A stretch of DNA of 64,000 nucleotides from Aptenodytes patagonicus (GCF_965638725.1 NC_134950.1:78666657-78730656), one strand, 5' to 3'. Positions 1-18,400 are shown, counted from the stretch's first letter. The notes: a model not told the origin generated them from the sequence alone. Numbers and translations: made by a program.

Positions 1-1825
1 AAAAGCACTTTACACGAGTATTTGTGAACGTCCTCTCATTCACTGACTGCAGTCAAGTACAGATGCTTTATTATAGGCGCGATCTGCGGAAGAAATCCTG
101 ATCTCAGTTAACAGTGTTAACCTGGGCTTCTAAACTACTCTCGGTTTATGCTGGCTTAACCAAGAAAATAATTCTCATTTGTCAACGCACACATGCCGTA
201 TATATACAAATACACACCTCTCGTTGCTAAAATATTTTAGGTCTGCTCTCTTGTGTGGTTGGAGCCAGAAGAAAGAAATTTCTTTGCATATAAAACCATG
301 GAAAAAAGTTTTCCTTGTTTATCTCTTCCCCAGAATAATTACATGTTAAACTTACTTTCATTTCCTCATGTTACGTCTGCTATGTGCTTGCTATTTTTCC
401 ACAATGTGTGTGAACTGATACTTGCATTCCTATTTTCACCATTTTTCCTAAGTTCACCTCTTCGCCACGAGGTACAATCTGTGCACACAGAAACACTCAG
501 CACACTCCACTTTTCCAGATCATCCTGCCATTTGTGCAAAATCCGCAGCGGTGCTCTGTATCCTGCGGGAACTGGAGTGCTTGCTGTTTGCTGTGCCGTT
601 TCTCCCTTTTTGCCAAGGAAACACGAAGCAGGCTAACTTCTTGAGTTCTACTAAATTGACAAGATTACTGACGGATGCAAGTGGCAAACTCAACATTTAC
701 GATCGACAGATTATACATATCCAACAAGACTAACTTGCTATTCCATTACTACAGTCTGCTTATTCTTTTCAACAATAGCTTTAATTATGCTGTATATTTC
801 TTGAAAGCAATGATTTTTGTAAAAGCAGAAAACTGTTAAGTGTTACAGAAATAGCGTTACTATTAGCTCATAGCCCCAAATGAACCTAACATGAACGAGG
901 TAACAAATATTTCTGGTAAGTTGACAGTCGATTGTTTTTAAAACATCAGCTTTTGTGCTGCTGATTATGTCAGTGTTTTCCTGGTACTGATTAATTAATA
1001 TTCCGTATCAGTGTTTCCACGTAGCCTCAATAGGTAAACAATAAAAACTTTTGACTCCTCTGTAACTGATAATTGACATACAAGTTTGGAGTTTTCCTGT
1101 ATTTATTGTAAAAGCGTATAAAATGAATCGGGCACATATTATATATGAGCAATTGGAACAACATATTAGGTTGTGTTTATTTTTTCTCTGCTATGGGAGT
1201 TGCTTAATGTGACATTTCAAAAGACCGAAAATTTACATTTTCAGTGTGGTTGAGCATAAGTATTTTTTAAGAGGGAAGAGGATTCTGGGAAGGAGTGGCT
1301 GTCTTCTCGAAACTGAACAAGTTATAAACTTTCTGAAGTAGTACTTACTTTTACCAAAAAGTGATAAAAAATTTGAATTCTTGGACAGCCAGAAAAATAG
1401 TCTGTGACATTCAGTTCAATGCTGTCTCCCCAGTTTGTGTTTTGTTTTCAGTGCGGCAGGAATACAGGGCAGAAGGTGTGTTTTTGCAGACAGAAAACCT
1501 ATGGTAACACAGGCTGTGAAGAAAATCCATTGCCTGGTAAGAGGAATAAATGAAGCCTTTAGTTGGGTTGCATTAGATTCTTAAATAACACGTGCCTTTC
1601 AAAGCCTCCTACATATTATGGAGCTATCATAGTTTAGATATTAAAGTTACCATCAAAAGTAACATCAAATATTTTACAACCATGACAGTATAGTTTATAT
1701 TGCACCATATGAGAACAGAAGGGATTGTTTTCCAAAGTGAGGGAACCTTTCATCGTATCTTTTTCTTTCTTATCTGTATTAAAGACTTCAATTCGATGTC
1801 ATTTAAACCTGGCTTTCAGTTTCAC
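1..1825. other. Downstream flank or distal VWC2 3' UTR, no gene seen
   Basis: AT-rich, mostly unique-looking sequence. A 127-codon open frame at 253-636 (+) is low in complexity and matches nothing I recognise. Minus-strand AATAAA hexamers at 67-72, 1102-1107 and 1176-1181 could serve a long VWC2 3' UTR, but nothing proves this. Confidence 0.4.
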
Positions 1826-1985
1826 ACCTCTGGAGATCATCGAGTCCGACACCTTGCTGAATGCAGGTTCAGCTACAGCAGGCTGCTCAGGGCCGTGTCC
1901 AGTCAGGTTTCGACCATCCTCAAGGATGGAGGCTCCACGACATCTCTGGGCAACACCCTCCAGTATTCAATCACCTTTACCGTAG
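1826..1985 (-). mobile_element. CR1 LINE fragment, 3' region, old
   Basis: The reverse strand reads as the familiar CR1 3' segment: a diverged version of gggcaacctgttccagtg, then the SLEVF-type region on a 'ccttgagga' background, then the ...gatgatctccagag... stretch. It stops just before the terminal ATTCTATG tail, so the 3' end is lost. It is clearly more diverged than the copies at 47.7 and 54.8 kb and has no usable reading frame. Confidence 0.8.
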
Positions 1986-3154
1986 GATTTTTTTTTTAAT
2001 CTCCAACTAGAATTTCCTGTATTTCAATTTGTGCCCAAATACACTTCTCATTTACTTTTCTTATGACATTCTTTGAAAATCTCCCTATGGAATACCCGTA
2101 TGACATTGTAGCTACGTTTTTCTTTTTTTGAACATTCCTATCGTAACACTCGTCTCCTCTGTCTCATATCTCCTCTCTTTCCTCTTTTTCCCCTTTTCCC
2201 TTTGAAATCTCTCATAAGTATTTAAGTGAATACCAGCACTTCCATTTCTGTGGTTTAAATGAGTAGTATAAAGAATCCTATTGCACACTAACTGTGCAAT
2301 TTTATAATTACCTGAAACCATTTAGCATATCGTCTTTTCAGGCACCTACTTACACAGCTTTGAAGCCAAAGTCATGTGTAGTGCGATCCTACAAAAACGG
2401 ACAAGGCCAAACCAAGAATTAATTTGTCTTGATTTCAACTGGGAAATAAGCAGAAGCAGGTGAAGTAGAAGCAGAAATCTCATATTCATGCCGATGCAGC
2501 TACGTAAGAACATCTGAGAAGAATATTCATTATCCAAGCAACAGACCTTCAGATACAAAATTATGCACCAGCTATCAGTGTGTCCGGAAATACAGCTTTT
2601 ATAGACACAACCCACCTGCAAAGCTGAAGAACTTCTCGTACGCAGCATGCATAATACTGTTTGCACCGAAGCAAAATCCAGCCGAGTACCTAGGCTTCAG
2701 CAGGGAAGCCAATACTCTCTGGAGTTTGGTTCACTGGAAATGATGCAGATGCCTTTCCTCTAATTTTTCAAGGTTAAATATGAACAGGTATATTACATGA
2801 CCAATCATAACATTTAGATAAGTACATGTGGCCACCACAGCAGTTCTGTTTTTTTGCTTAGAGATTAAATTAGTTTAAAGGTGAATGGTTTCCAACTGCA
2901 TTCCATAATGCCTAATTTTAACTTTAAATCTTTTAATTTCCACATTTGCATTTTCCACGCCTATAAAGAGAAAGGAAGGTTTCTGTTTTAAGCCTCTATG
3001 TGAAGTGACATTACGCAGCAGGCTGCAAATCTTGGCTCCCCAACTCCATTGCCGAAGGCCCACATGCTGCTTGGTGCAGTCACCTGTTGGAGTTTGGCCC
3101 TCGGGGTCTTTTGGCGTGTTTGCCTCTGTGCTGGGGTTGCTGACGGTATCACCG
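1986..3154. other. Flanking DNA, no gene; GC-richer at the end
   Basis: Positions 1986-3020 are AT-rich with no recognisable gene or repeat. From about 3026 to the LTR start at 3155 the sequence becomes GC-rich and looks different from its surroundings. A similar GC-rich stretch follows the LTR (3714-3860), so the LTR may sit inside an older element that I cannot name. Confidence 0.35.
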
Positions 3155-3713
3155 CGTACCGGCTCTGGCTGGGACGGAGTTACTCTTCGTAGTAGGTGGT
3201 ATGGTGCTCTGTTTTAGGTTTGTGACCAAAACAATGCTGACAACACACCAGTATTTTGGCTATTGCTGAACAGTGTGTGCACAGCGTCAAGGTCTTCTCT
3301 GTTTCTCACTCACCCCCAGCGAGCAGAGTGGGGGTGCGCAAGAGCTTGGGAGGGGACAGAACCAGGCAGGTGACCCAAACTAACCAAAGAGATATTCCAT
3401 GCCATATAATGTCCTGCTCAGCAGTGAAATGGAGAGGTTTAGGTAAGGTTAGCTATCTTTTGCTTGGGAACTGGCTGTCCACCGGTCTGCCTGTGGGAGG
3501 TGGTGAGTGATTGCCATTGCATCGCGTCTTTTGTTTTGTTTTTTTTCTATTTTCTTCCACTTCTCCGCTTATTAAATTATTTCCATCTCAACCCATGAGT
3601 TTTCTTGCTTTTACTCTTCCTTTCTTTTCCCCTGTCCCACTGCCGGTGGGCGGTGGGGGAGTAAGTGAGCGGCTGTGTGGTGCTTAGCTACCTACCAGGG
3701 TTAATCCACAACG
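3155..3713 (+). mobile_element. Solo LTR of avian endogenous retrovirus, oldest copy
   Basis: This aligns by eye along its length with the LTR at 29606-30181. Shared blocks include ggctgggac-gagtta near the start, gaccaaaacaatgctga, ccatgccatat in the promoter area, tctcaacccatgagttttct, and gagcggctgtgtggtgctta near the end. It is much more diverged: the TGACGTCA element has decayed and there is no ATT array. The flanks caccg (3150-3154) and cactg (3714-3718) match at 4 of 5 bases, consistent with a decayed 5-bp target duplication. No internal retroviral sequence remains. Confidence 0.78.
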
Positions 3714-6439
3714 CACTGCGTGCCAACTGTGGTTCCACAATTGGGCGAGGCTGATGAGATCTGCCCGAGAAGAGTCACTCAGCCCGTCTCCCCATCTCGG
3801 GGATAACCGAAGAGCTCTCATGTGGTAATACTACAGGCCAAAGCTGGATGTGGCCAGCGATCTCAGCACAAGGAAGGTCCAAAGCTCATTATGACTTCTA
3901 CCTCACTACATTAAAAAAAAAAAAGGATCTCAAAAGAGTTGAAGTTTATTTCTCAAAAAGAAAGATAATTGTATCTCAAAATATAATCTCTTTAAGAAAC
4001 TACTCACAGAGCTGGGTGTCAAGATGAATTTGCCCAGGGAATTCCATATGAAATGGGATTATTACTACAGTAAAGATGACATTAATATGTTGGTACCAGG
4101 ATTGAAAGACGGAAAAATATTTTGGAAAAAATGTGCAACAGAAAACATTTATAAAAGCTATGCTAGAAACACAAACTAAAATATCCTTTACCTTTGCACT
4201 CACTACTTCAATAAAGACAGAACTTCCCAAAAGAACAGCAATTCAAGCCCTGGGAAACAGTATAAGGCTTAACAAGAACCTCCAGTGAAGGAGAAGCAAA
4301 GGGTGACTAGTCTGAAGTGAGATTTCCAAAAACTTAAACATTGTGGCCATACATTGAAAGACTCAAATTCTGAGTCTCTCATAATTTCACTGAAAACACG
4401 TCTGTCTCTTAGAGAGACACTAAGCAGCCTATTTGGAAAGGCAATCCCACACTGAGTTGCGAGTCCACCTTCTCTGCTCTTACTCATGTCGCACAGCCGC
4501 TTCCTACGTGGGTACTTCCACTCGCCTCGAGGAGACGTGCATGGAAGACCACTGGCACTCGTGGCACTTTCTCAGAGCTGTGCAGACACTTGATTTCAGT
4601 AAGCAGAAGCCTGCGTAGCCATGAGGCATGGGTCCTACTGATTTAGGAGCTAGCTTTCTGTCATATGACTACTGAATCTTATGAAATGGATAGGTATACT
4701 TAAAATAATACAATTTTAAGCCAAATCATACCTCCTTTACTCCCAAATAAGCAGGATCTCACTGTGTTAATGAGAGGCATACAATGAATGAGGTATTCTT
4801 TTTATAAAAAGGCAAAATCAAGTATTTATGTTTGTATCTGGACGTGTACTTATGGTCTAGGTACAAATGAGACATGAAACACTTCTTCCCCTCTTCTAAG
4901 AAAAAAAAAAAAAAATCTGTACTCTGTGTCACCGTCCACTGTCACCAGCAGACTGAGGGACAACCCAGGTATTATATTCCCCGCTAGGAATGCCAGCTAC
5001 TGGAGAACAGCATTTCCAGTACAATGTTTACATATGTGCACATCCACTTCAGGGAAAGTTATTATTTACTTGATTTTTGTGTGATTTAGAACTAGTTAAA
5101 TCCAATAATCTGTCTTCCCCTCTCCCGTTCGTCTTGTGACTAGACTAATACCATGCATGACACTGCCACAGGACTGTCTGTGCAAGACACAGTTCCATTG
5201 TTTCTGATTCTGTCACTCCTCTTCCTCTCCCATACCATCACTGGGGAAAATAATGCTCAGCGACAGACAGACACATGCTCAAAATACAGACGTGAGGTGA
5301 TTAACTGGGATCCACTGAAGTCACTGGCCAAAGTCCCATGGTCTTCAGAAGTACCAGAAAATCATTCTTCCTATGGATGCCAACCTGGTAACCAGGTTAC
5401 ACCACGGGAGTAAGTAGCAAAGGGTAGGTGGGAATTTAAGCAATAGTCTTCTGGTTTTAGATATTGATTCATTAAGTCTTCCCTCTAGCAAAAGCTTAAA
5501 GGTAAGCCCATGTTTAAGTGTTTTCTTGAGCCGTTGTCTTAACAGGTATTCAAAGCAGATGTAATGTAGGAGTTGGTGATAAACTAAACTAAAACCAAAA
5601 TGAATCTAAGCGAAGGCTGTCGGTGGCTGAAGCAGGGAGATGTGATTACCCTCACATGTAGTCAGGGTCAGCTTCCATGCTAGAAATCCTCTGATGGATT
5701 CAAAGAGCTGGTTCAAAACCTTTCTCCTCAACACAGAGTGTCACAGACGCCGTGCAGACTGCCAGAAAGAACCAGAAAGTTGAACCAGCACCAGCAAGGT
5801 GGCAAGAGCAGGGTCTAGGGAATGGCGCAGTGACTAACCAGCTCTCCTACCCACGGATTAACAACGTGGAGCCACATCAGTGGAGGCTTGTTTGGCTGCT
5901 CTAGCCCTTCCAAGCTGCACTTCTCCACATCCATTATGCGTTACATTAACGATGCCGCGTGGTTACTTACCATCATTTCCACCAGCTAGGCGATGCAATA
6001 TTGTGTACGTCACAGAGGAATTTGTCCTGCTGAAATGTCCTATGTCTGAACTGAATGTTAGGAACTGATTTTGTCTGATTAAATTGTTATAACAGCAGCT
6101 ATGAGAGACCAGTTTTGTACTACCTACTGCTCCAAGTTATCTCAGCTGTGGACCAGTAGATATGCACCAGTGGAACTAAGAGAAGGAGCTGACCCACCTC
6201 TACACTACAGCAATATTCGTAAACAAGCGCGTGTTCTCTGAAAGCATGTTCTACTCCATTTTTTTCAAAAGCGAGAACATCAAAGTTTTGTCATGTGCTG
6301 GCTCTTTCCTGGCCCACTAAAACCAAACAAAAAAAACCCCAAGAAAACCCTCATATGATGAAACTAGAACAGGAATGTAATGTTTTAGCCATGGTGCATG
6401 TATACAACAGGACAGGCAACGATACAGTACTTTAATCTG
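3714..6439. other. Flanking DNA downstream of VWC2, no gene seen
   Basis: A GC-rich stretch at 3714-3860 is unassigned. The rest is AT-rich with an A-run at 3912-3923 and another near 4900-4915, and a perfect palindrome at 5382-5398. Open frames here are all under 90 codons and unrecognised. Confidence 0.4.
5382..5398. repeat. Perfect palindrome, 8-bp arms with 1-bp spacer
   Basis: AACCTGGT, then A, then ACCAGGTT. It could be a dimeric transcription-factor site or chance. No other copy was noticed in the window. Confidence 0.6.
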
Positions 6440-6761
6440 TATTGTCTATATAAAACATTTATTTTTAAGCTTTATAATGGTATTATAGAAATACATAGAA
6501 TATTTTATAGAGTGTATTTTTGTGTACTCACTGTGAAAATAACACATTTATTAAGACAGGTATTCTTATGTCCAAACGTTTTAAATATATGCACTTCTTT
6601 GCCTTGCAGTATTATGTTACTTTGAAAAACTAAATATCAGTATTTTATTCTTTGCTCCTCACCAGAATCTTCTCATTCGGATTTCCCTGGGTCATCTAGG
6701 GTGCTCACTGCTGTGAGATATTTTATAAAAACCACGAAAAGTACTTAGATTTGTAGATTTC
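6440..6761 (-). other. VWC2: VWC2 proximal 3' UTR with candidate poly(A) signals
   Basis: This AT-rich sequence directly follows the TAG stop. On the minus strand AATAAA occurs at 6644-6649, 6547-6552 and 6458-6463, which is 113-300 bp past the stop. The 6547 signal is followed by a TG-rich stretch, which suits a cleavage site. Which signal is used, or whether the UTR runs further, cannot be decided from sequence. More AATAAA hexamers occur at 1176-1181, 1102-1107 and 67-72. Confidence 0.5.
6547..6552 (-). terminator. Candidate VWC2 poly(A) signal AATAAA
   Basis: A perfect AATAAA on the minus strand lies about 210 bp after the VWC2 stop codon, followed by TG-rich sequence. Two further perfect copies lie within 100 bp on either side (6644-6649 and 6458-6463). 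Choosing this one is inference. Confidence 0.35.
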
Positions 6762-11939
<5,178 letters not shown>

Positions 11940-12455
11940 TTAACCTCTCCAACATCCTGTTGAACCCATATAAACAGCACTTGGTGGCAAGAAGGGCCAC
12001 AACTCTTGGGCACAGGGTAGAACAGTTTTCTGTTGTTGTCTGACGCTTTCCACCCGCTACCTAAACTTGGTGCCCCCAAATCCTCTTCGTGGAAGAGACA
12101 ATAACAACCACCACCACCCCTTTGCCATGACATTCATGAGCTTATAGACCTATATATCATGCTTCCCTTCCCTCCCATCACCTCGCCTGCAGCCTGAGGA
12201 GGCCGGTTCTGCAACCCCACCATCCCTGCTGACCTCCCCAGACCTCTCCCAGTTCTGCTACCTCCTTTTTGGGCTGTGAGGACCAGACCTGTGCACTACG
12301 CACAAGTTGTAGAAACACCATGGACTTGTACAGTAGCACAGTGATATTCCCTGTTTTGTTTCCCATTTCCCTCCTACTTCCTGACATTTGCCTTTCTGTT
12401 GTGACCACTGATGAAAAAGTTGAGCTGACGTTTTCATGACACTATGAATTTTACA
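11940..12455 (-). mobile_element. Ancient CR1-group LINE relic, C-terminal ORF2
   Basis: The plus strand shows, in order, landmarks of old amniote CR1 copies read in antisense: aacccatataaac, acctaaacttggtgcc, a ttcatgagcttatagacct block, and ctgttttg...gacattt...ctgacgttttcatgac. The reverse strand at 12178-12408 translates to a degraded version of the CR1 ORF2 C-terminal region, with RQMSGSRRE, NITVLLYKSMV and AQVWSSQPKKEV standing for the family's NRMLGIIRK, ANIMVLLYKSMV and VQFWSPHLKKD-type segments. Frames are broken. It is far more diverged than the CR1 copies at 47-56 kb and belongs to a different, older lineage. Confidence 0.72.
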
Positions 12456-15400
12456 CCAGATAGAAATCTTATAGAAACAAACGTTTCGTTACACTCAAGT
12501 CAAACTCTGCTGCAGCCTTTCCGCGTTACAGAAAAGTTTCACTTCCCAGCAATGCTACTTGACAGTCTTCCATGTACAGCAAGAGTGTTCCTGTTGTTCA
12601 GTAATTTCAGGAACATGCCAGGGAAAGCGAAGCCTTCCCTCCCATCTTTCAGATCTTTCTTCCTTCTGACATTTCGAGACTTCCTCCAGGATCTATCGCA
12701 GGTGCCAGAGAGATTAATGAAACACTGAGCTGAAAGAAGAGATGTAGACAAGCTCCCTGCCTGCATTTCAAGCTGTCTGTCGCTGCAGATGACCTGGGAT
12801 GCCGCAGCACAAAACCAAGGACTCTTCTGCACCCACACCTGAGAGCTAGGACAGCCCAACTATGGGTAAAGGGTGGCTGCGCCTGCCTCCCGGTGCACTG
12901 GAACAAAGTCCCTTACACACCTGCTGAGATATTTGAGATGGGTTTCGAAATGTGTCAGCACTGCACAGCAAGACAAAATAAGGCTGCTCTGCCACGTAGC
13001 ACCTCAGCAGCAAGATTTCGAGATGCAGGCATTACCTCCCTCGTCCCTCTCAAATCTAATCACTTCCTCCCGAGACGGTATCTGTACCTACTTTGTGCCC
13101 TTCCAATTTCTAATCTCTTCTTAAAGGGTCTGTATCTCCCTGACTTGATTTTGTTTCCCTCTCACGCGGATATACATATAATACGTCTACCTCCTGGGAA
13201 ACATCATCTCGAAAGATAAAGCACAAAAAGCAGCTGGCAAAAGCAGTCTGTGACTAGGAGCATAGCAGACTCTCATTCTCTCAGAAAAATAAGTTCATCA
13301 CCCCTGCTGCTGTCCCTGTGCTGACTGCTCCCAATCCAGTGCAACCTTTTACTCGCCTCAGTACCTTTGGACGCTACTGAACCAAGTCCAAAAGAGAGTT
13401 TTCAATTACAGGAGAAAGATTCAGGTAGACCCAATTTTAAGAGCAATTTGGGACCCTGAAGAACCATGTACTATTTCTGTGGTTTATCAATGCCTTAAGA
13501 TACTGGCAGCCAGACAACCATGGCAAATATCCTAATAGACTTCCAGCAAATGTATATATATGTATGACAGGGAGAGTAAAAATAAAGGTATTCATCCATT
13601 TCGCAATATTACCTAGCTGCTACAGGAAATAACAAAAAGGCAGTGTGTGCAAAGAGCTACCTTTCATGAAAGCGGCATTTTGTTCATGCTAGATAGAGCC
13701 TTGGTGCTTTTAAGAATAATAAAACCCCTCCCTCTGTTAGAGTCGTGTTTTGTTAGACGCACAGGGAACTGACAGATTGGAAGAAAATTTGCCAAGGGCA
13801 AAACAATTAAAAATAACATTTTGCCACCTAATTTAGCAGGATGGGCACAGCAGCATCTGCTGTGAGTGGACAGACAGAAGAAAGCTCAATGAAGTCCTCC
13901 CGTAACTAAATGGGGTGATCGTGTCCTCAGTGGTGCTGCTGTGACAAAGTGGGTATCAAAGCTCGGGCACTTGCTGTAGTCTAAGTGTGCCTGAGTGTGT
14001 GCATGTGTGTGTGCAGGTGCTTTAATCCGGAAGATAAAACAAGCTATGATTTTACTTAGAGTTGGGTTTTAATATTCTGCTTATGAGACTCACAAGCCTT
14101 GTTTGTGATTAAGTTCTGTCGTTTTACTTTTTCATTTATCGGACGTGATGGCACTATTGATTAATGTTTTGTTCCGGTTCCAGCCCTAGAAATTGGAGGA
14201 GTGTCCAAAAATCCCACAGGACACAAAAAAAAGCCACCACAGCCACTGGACCGATCCTTTCCCACCACTGCTTTGTCTCAATTCTGATTCTCCATCGCCT
14301 TGCACTTTGCGATGACGTTAGCGTCCCTGGAATGGCAATGCCAAACGCTACCGAAACCAGGGCTGCACAGTTACTTTTGCACAGATAGAAATTGCTTGCA
14401 GGAAGGGAACAGTCCATAATGCTGCCGCCGCTGCTGTCCCCTTGGATTTTCATGTGTATTCAGGGAGCGGAATTTCAGATATCGGCTTTTTGTGTACCGA
14501 ACAAAAAGAAGCAAAGGAACATCGAACACTACACAATCCAATACCGCATGAGCCAAACAGAAAGCCTCGGAGCATAAAAGGGCCCAATTAAATAGGAGGC
14601 TTGAGTGCCATAAAAATAAACTACATCCAACAACTTCCTTTATCAAAGAAAATATAGAAAGACTTGAATACTCTACTTAAAATGATTTTCAAAAGTCCTA
14701 CGACTTGTGAAGGGATATTGTGTTCCACCCAGAAACGGCACCAATTAGACATGAGCTGAACATTGTGTGTATCTTATAGAAAATTATAGAAACACTTAGA
14801 AGCCAGCAAGCCGTGCATCAATTTTGCGCTCAGCTTTCTTGCAGCTCAGTCACCACCCACATGATTAGGAAATTAGAGACACCGGGCTTGAACGCATCAG
14901 GAAAACTCATGTCAGATGCCTCAGACAACAGAAACACTCGGGGGCTGGCGCTGCTCGCCTGCAGCCCAGCTCACCGCCAGCCCTGCCTGCTGGCACCAGG
15001 TTTTCACCAACGTTACGCTCGCAGAGAGCTGCCCGCCTGCGCTCCCCCCAGCTCTCTGCTCCCACCCTGCACCGGCAAGGCCAGACGGTGAACCAGCCTG
15101 GGCTAAAGCCGGCCGGGAAGAGAGGAGGGTGGTTTCAGTCCGGGACGTGCCCTGCAGCGCAGCATCCTGCAGAGATGCTCAGGGTGGAGCCGAGCCCGGC
15201 AGCCGCACGGGAGCGGGTGTACGCAGCAAAAACATCAGCTACTTGCTTGGAAACGATTTCTGAAGCCCAGAGAGGGCGGTCACATCTAAGAAAACAAACC
15301 GATGCATCGCTAAATTTTCCCTCGGTTACAGAAACTGCAGAAGCATTGCCAGGCACCGCGGGGACAGACAGACTGACAATGGTGGTGGGACGTTGTGTGG

Positions 15401-18400
15401 GCTGCAGCACAGTGAGCTGCTGCCTGTCCCAGCACTCGTAGCATGGGGGCTTAAAAGCTCTGCTCCTGAGGTTAACGGGGCCAATCCCTCCCTTTCTTAA
15501 GCTGTTTATTCATCCCAGTGACCCGGCCGGACTCGGCAGGGTTACTGCGGGCCTGGTGAAAGACCTGCTCAGCACTAAGTCATCTTCTTCGCACTGGGAA
15601 ACATCAGCTTACTCTTCAGACTAAGCAAGCCGTATGTAATGCCTTTGTTGAAAGATCCTCAACAAGTTATCCTAAAAACTATTATGCAAATTTAAATAGA
15701 CTCCGCACTTCCAGAAGCACGCGCTACAGGCTGGTAATTTAATGCATCAGAGACCTGCTGCAAACACTGGAACTAAAAGCACATTTTAATTAGCCAGAAC
15801 ACCGCAGCACTGGTGGGCTGTAGCGTCTATCAGGCAGGTTAGTTAGGTTGCTGAGAAGTGTACGGTAACTCAGGCAGTACTGCACAGGATTGTGTGGGTC
15901 CTGAAACACATACTAAATGCAGGATGCTAATGAAGGAAGAGATTTTGAGAATTATTATGGAAAAATCCCTACAGACTTCAACTAAATTGAAGGCTAAAGT
16001 GGTACCAAAGTACAGTATAATGCTGCTTTGGTAATGAAGTGGAATCTAAATCAGTGTATTTTTCCAGCCACTATAAAACACCGGGTAGCGAGAATACGGT
16101 ACGCAAGCGTGGCCAGTGCCTACTTACTGCTACAAGGAATTATTCAATCGAACCAACAAAACATTATCAGTCAAGCATCAGCCGTTTCTTCACCCCATGT
16201 TAGAATAAATACACTGAATACTGTTAAATCAGGGGTTATCCTTCTTACTGAGAACGATTTATATCAAAATACTGAATGTAGCATCATTCAATTGCAGAAA
16301 GACTGTCAGAGGAGACAGTGACAACTCTCCCAATTAAATAGTCCCCTTGCAAAATTAGGTGTTTTATAAGGGCTTGGTTTGGCTTTTTTGTTGTTATTTT
16401 GGGTTTTGTCATCATAACTGATGCTTTGGGTTTTTTTTGTTTTAGTTATGACCTTAGGGGCTTGCCTACACAGACAGATTTCTAGCCCCTCATCCAAATT
16501 CACTGGAGTTTGTTTGCTCTGGTTGCAGTTGTACAGACGTACGTAACATGTCTCTCTCTAGGTAATCTGCTGCTGAAGTGATACACACTAATCTAGAAAA
16601 AGGCATCTCCACCGAAGGAGCAGCGGTTTGGGGTCTTAGGCACCCGTGTAACCCTCTCATACAGACAAGCTGTGAGCAGCGTTGTTAGCTGCAGAACAGG
16701 GGAACAGAAGTTGAGACTCTTAAAGGGAATAAAGTCTGTTCAGTAACAGAAATAAGTGGTCCGTCACATCTGAACTGCTCAGCTTCATACCCGGAGACTT
16801 TGGTCCTGTGGCAGTTTCTGGGCTGTATCTGCGATGTTGTACTCATTTTACCCATTTCCTTTGAGTTACAGGACAAAACGTAAGAACCCAGCCGAGACCG
16901 ATCCCAGCGTGACTGTTATTTAAAACGTAGAAAACCATTCCACAAAGGACTTTCTTTAATATATACTGGAGACTGACCACCTTCTCTCCCCCTTCTACCT
17001 TTCTTAGAATGTTTCAAAAAATCTGCCTCCGAAAAAAAGATAAATGGTACCCTTTATTACAGGGATAGAAGCGACAGGGATCTATGCCAAAAAATGAATT
17101 ATAATTGTCGGCATGTCATACATCACTTTAAAATATAACGAATTCTAACGACATCCTTTGCCATGCATTGTTAGCTTCATTGACTGAAATAAAAAGCTGT
17201 ACTTCTAAAAAACAGCTGTAGCGCATGGGAATCAGAATGGGAACTGAAGAACCTGTTTACTCACCAGTCCTAATGAATTACTACTATCTTTAGGTGTGAA
17301 AATTTACAAAATATACAGTCGTAATTCTTGGTTGTTTTAACATGATACTAATGTTATGTGAATATACCTGTAAACAACAGAGATGTTAAGTTTTCCTAAG
17401 AAAAAATTCTTTATCAACTTTAAGTCGCACCTAAGTTACTCCGCAACTGAGAAAAAACACAGTATTTTTATGAGCAAAAGAGAGGTTATGTTTTGCCCTC
17501 CATGCTGCTGAATCTGTAATTCTACCTTTTCTTCCCCTTTAATGATTCTCCCCTGGTGGTTATGAAACACAGCACTGAGACAGCTTGCTTTGGAAAGACT
17601 GTATTTTGTACCCGTTGAGGAAGCTGAAGAGAAAATATCAGAAAAATGTTGCTGTGAGAGCACACCCTTCCTGCTCCTGGTACCCTGAGCAGCTCTGCTC
17701 CCGTGGCTGGCCAGGATGTGACCCGGGGAAAGCCTGCCATCAGTCCCTACTCCCCAGACAGCCACAGCCCTGGGGATAAGTCACTCGGCACCCAACTTTG
17801 CCACCTAAAACTGAGGGACCTGCTCCAAGCCAGCCACCTGCGGCCCCCATGTACGGAGGGAAAGGAAGGGGCACCTCCAGGGGGCAAGTCATCCCACCTC
17901 CTTCAGACAGGTGCTGCCACAATGGTTCATGAGCCTGGTCTACAGGTTGTCCCCTCCACCAGCACGCAGATGCCCTCCTTGTGTTTCAGCCCAATTTCTG
18001 ACATGGGCTCGTACCGCCTTCTTACCTTATCGAGGTCTTGCACAGAATAAGGACTGAGATGCTAAAATATTATAGCAATTTGGACCATAGAAATACTCAG
18101 GATAGGAAGGGGTACACCAAATAATAGTTATTAGTCTGCTGATCAGAAACTGTCAACAAGTCAGAGCTGCAAATTTAAGACCCCGTTCCTGAGGAGACCT
18201 CATATACTCAACTTAGGACCATGCCTAAAGACAGCTGTTTAGAAATGCAACCAGATACTAAGTAAATCTAAATATATTAAGTTGCAACATGGAAATCCAT
18301 CACTGACTATTAGAAGTTAATTCCCTCTCATTTCTGTTTGCATCACCCTTGCACAACTCATGAATGAACAACTGGCTAACAGATGCTTTGGGGAAGGAAG

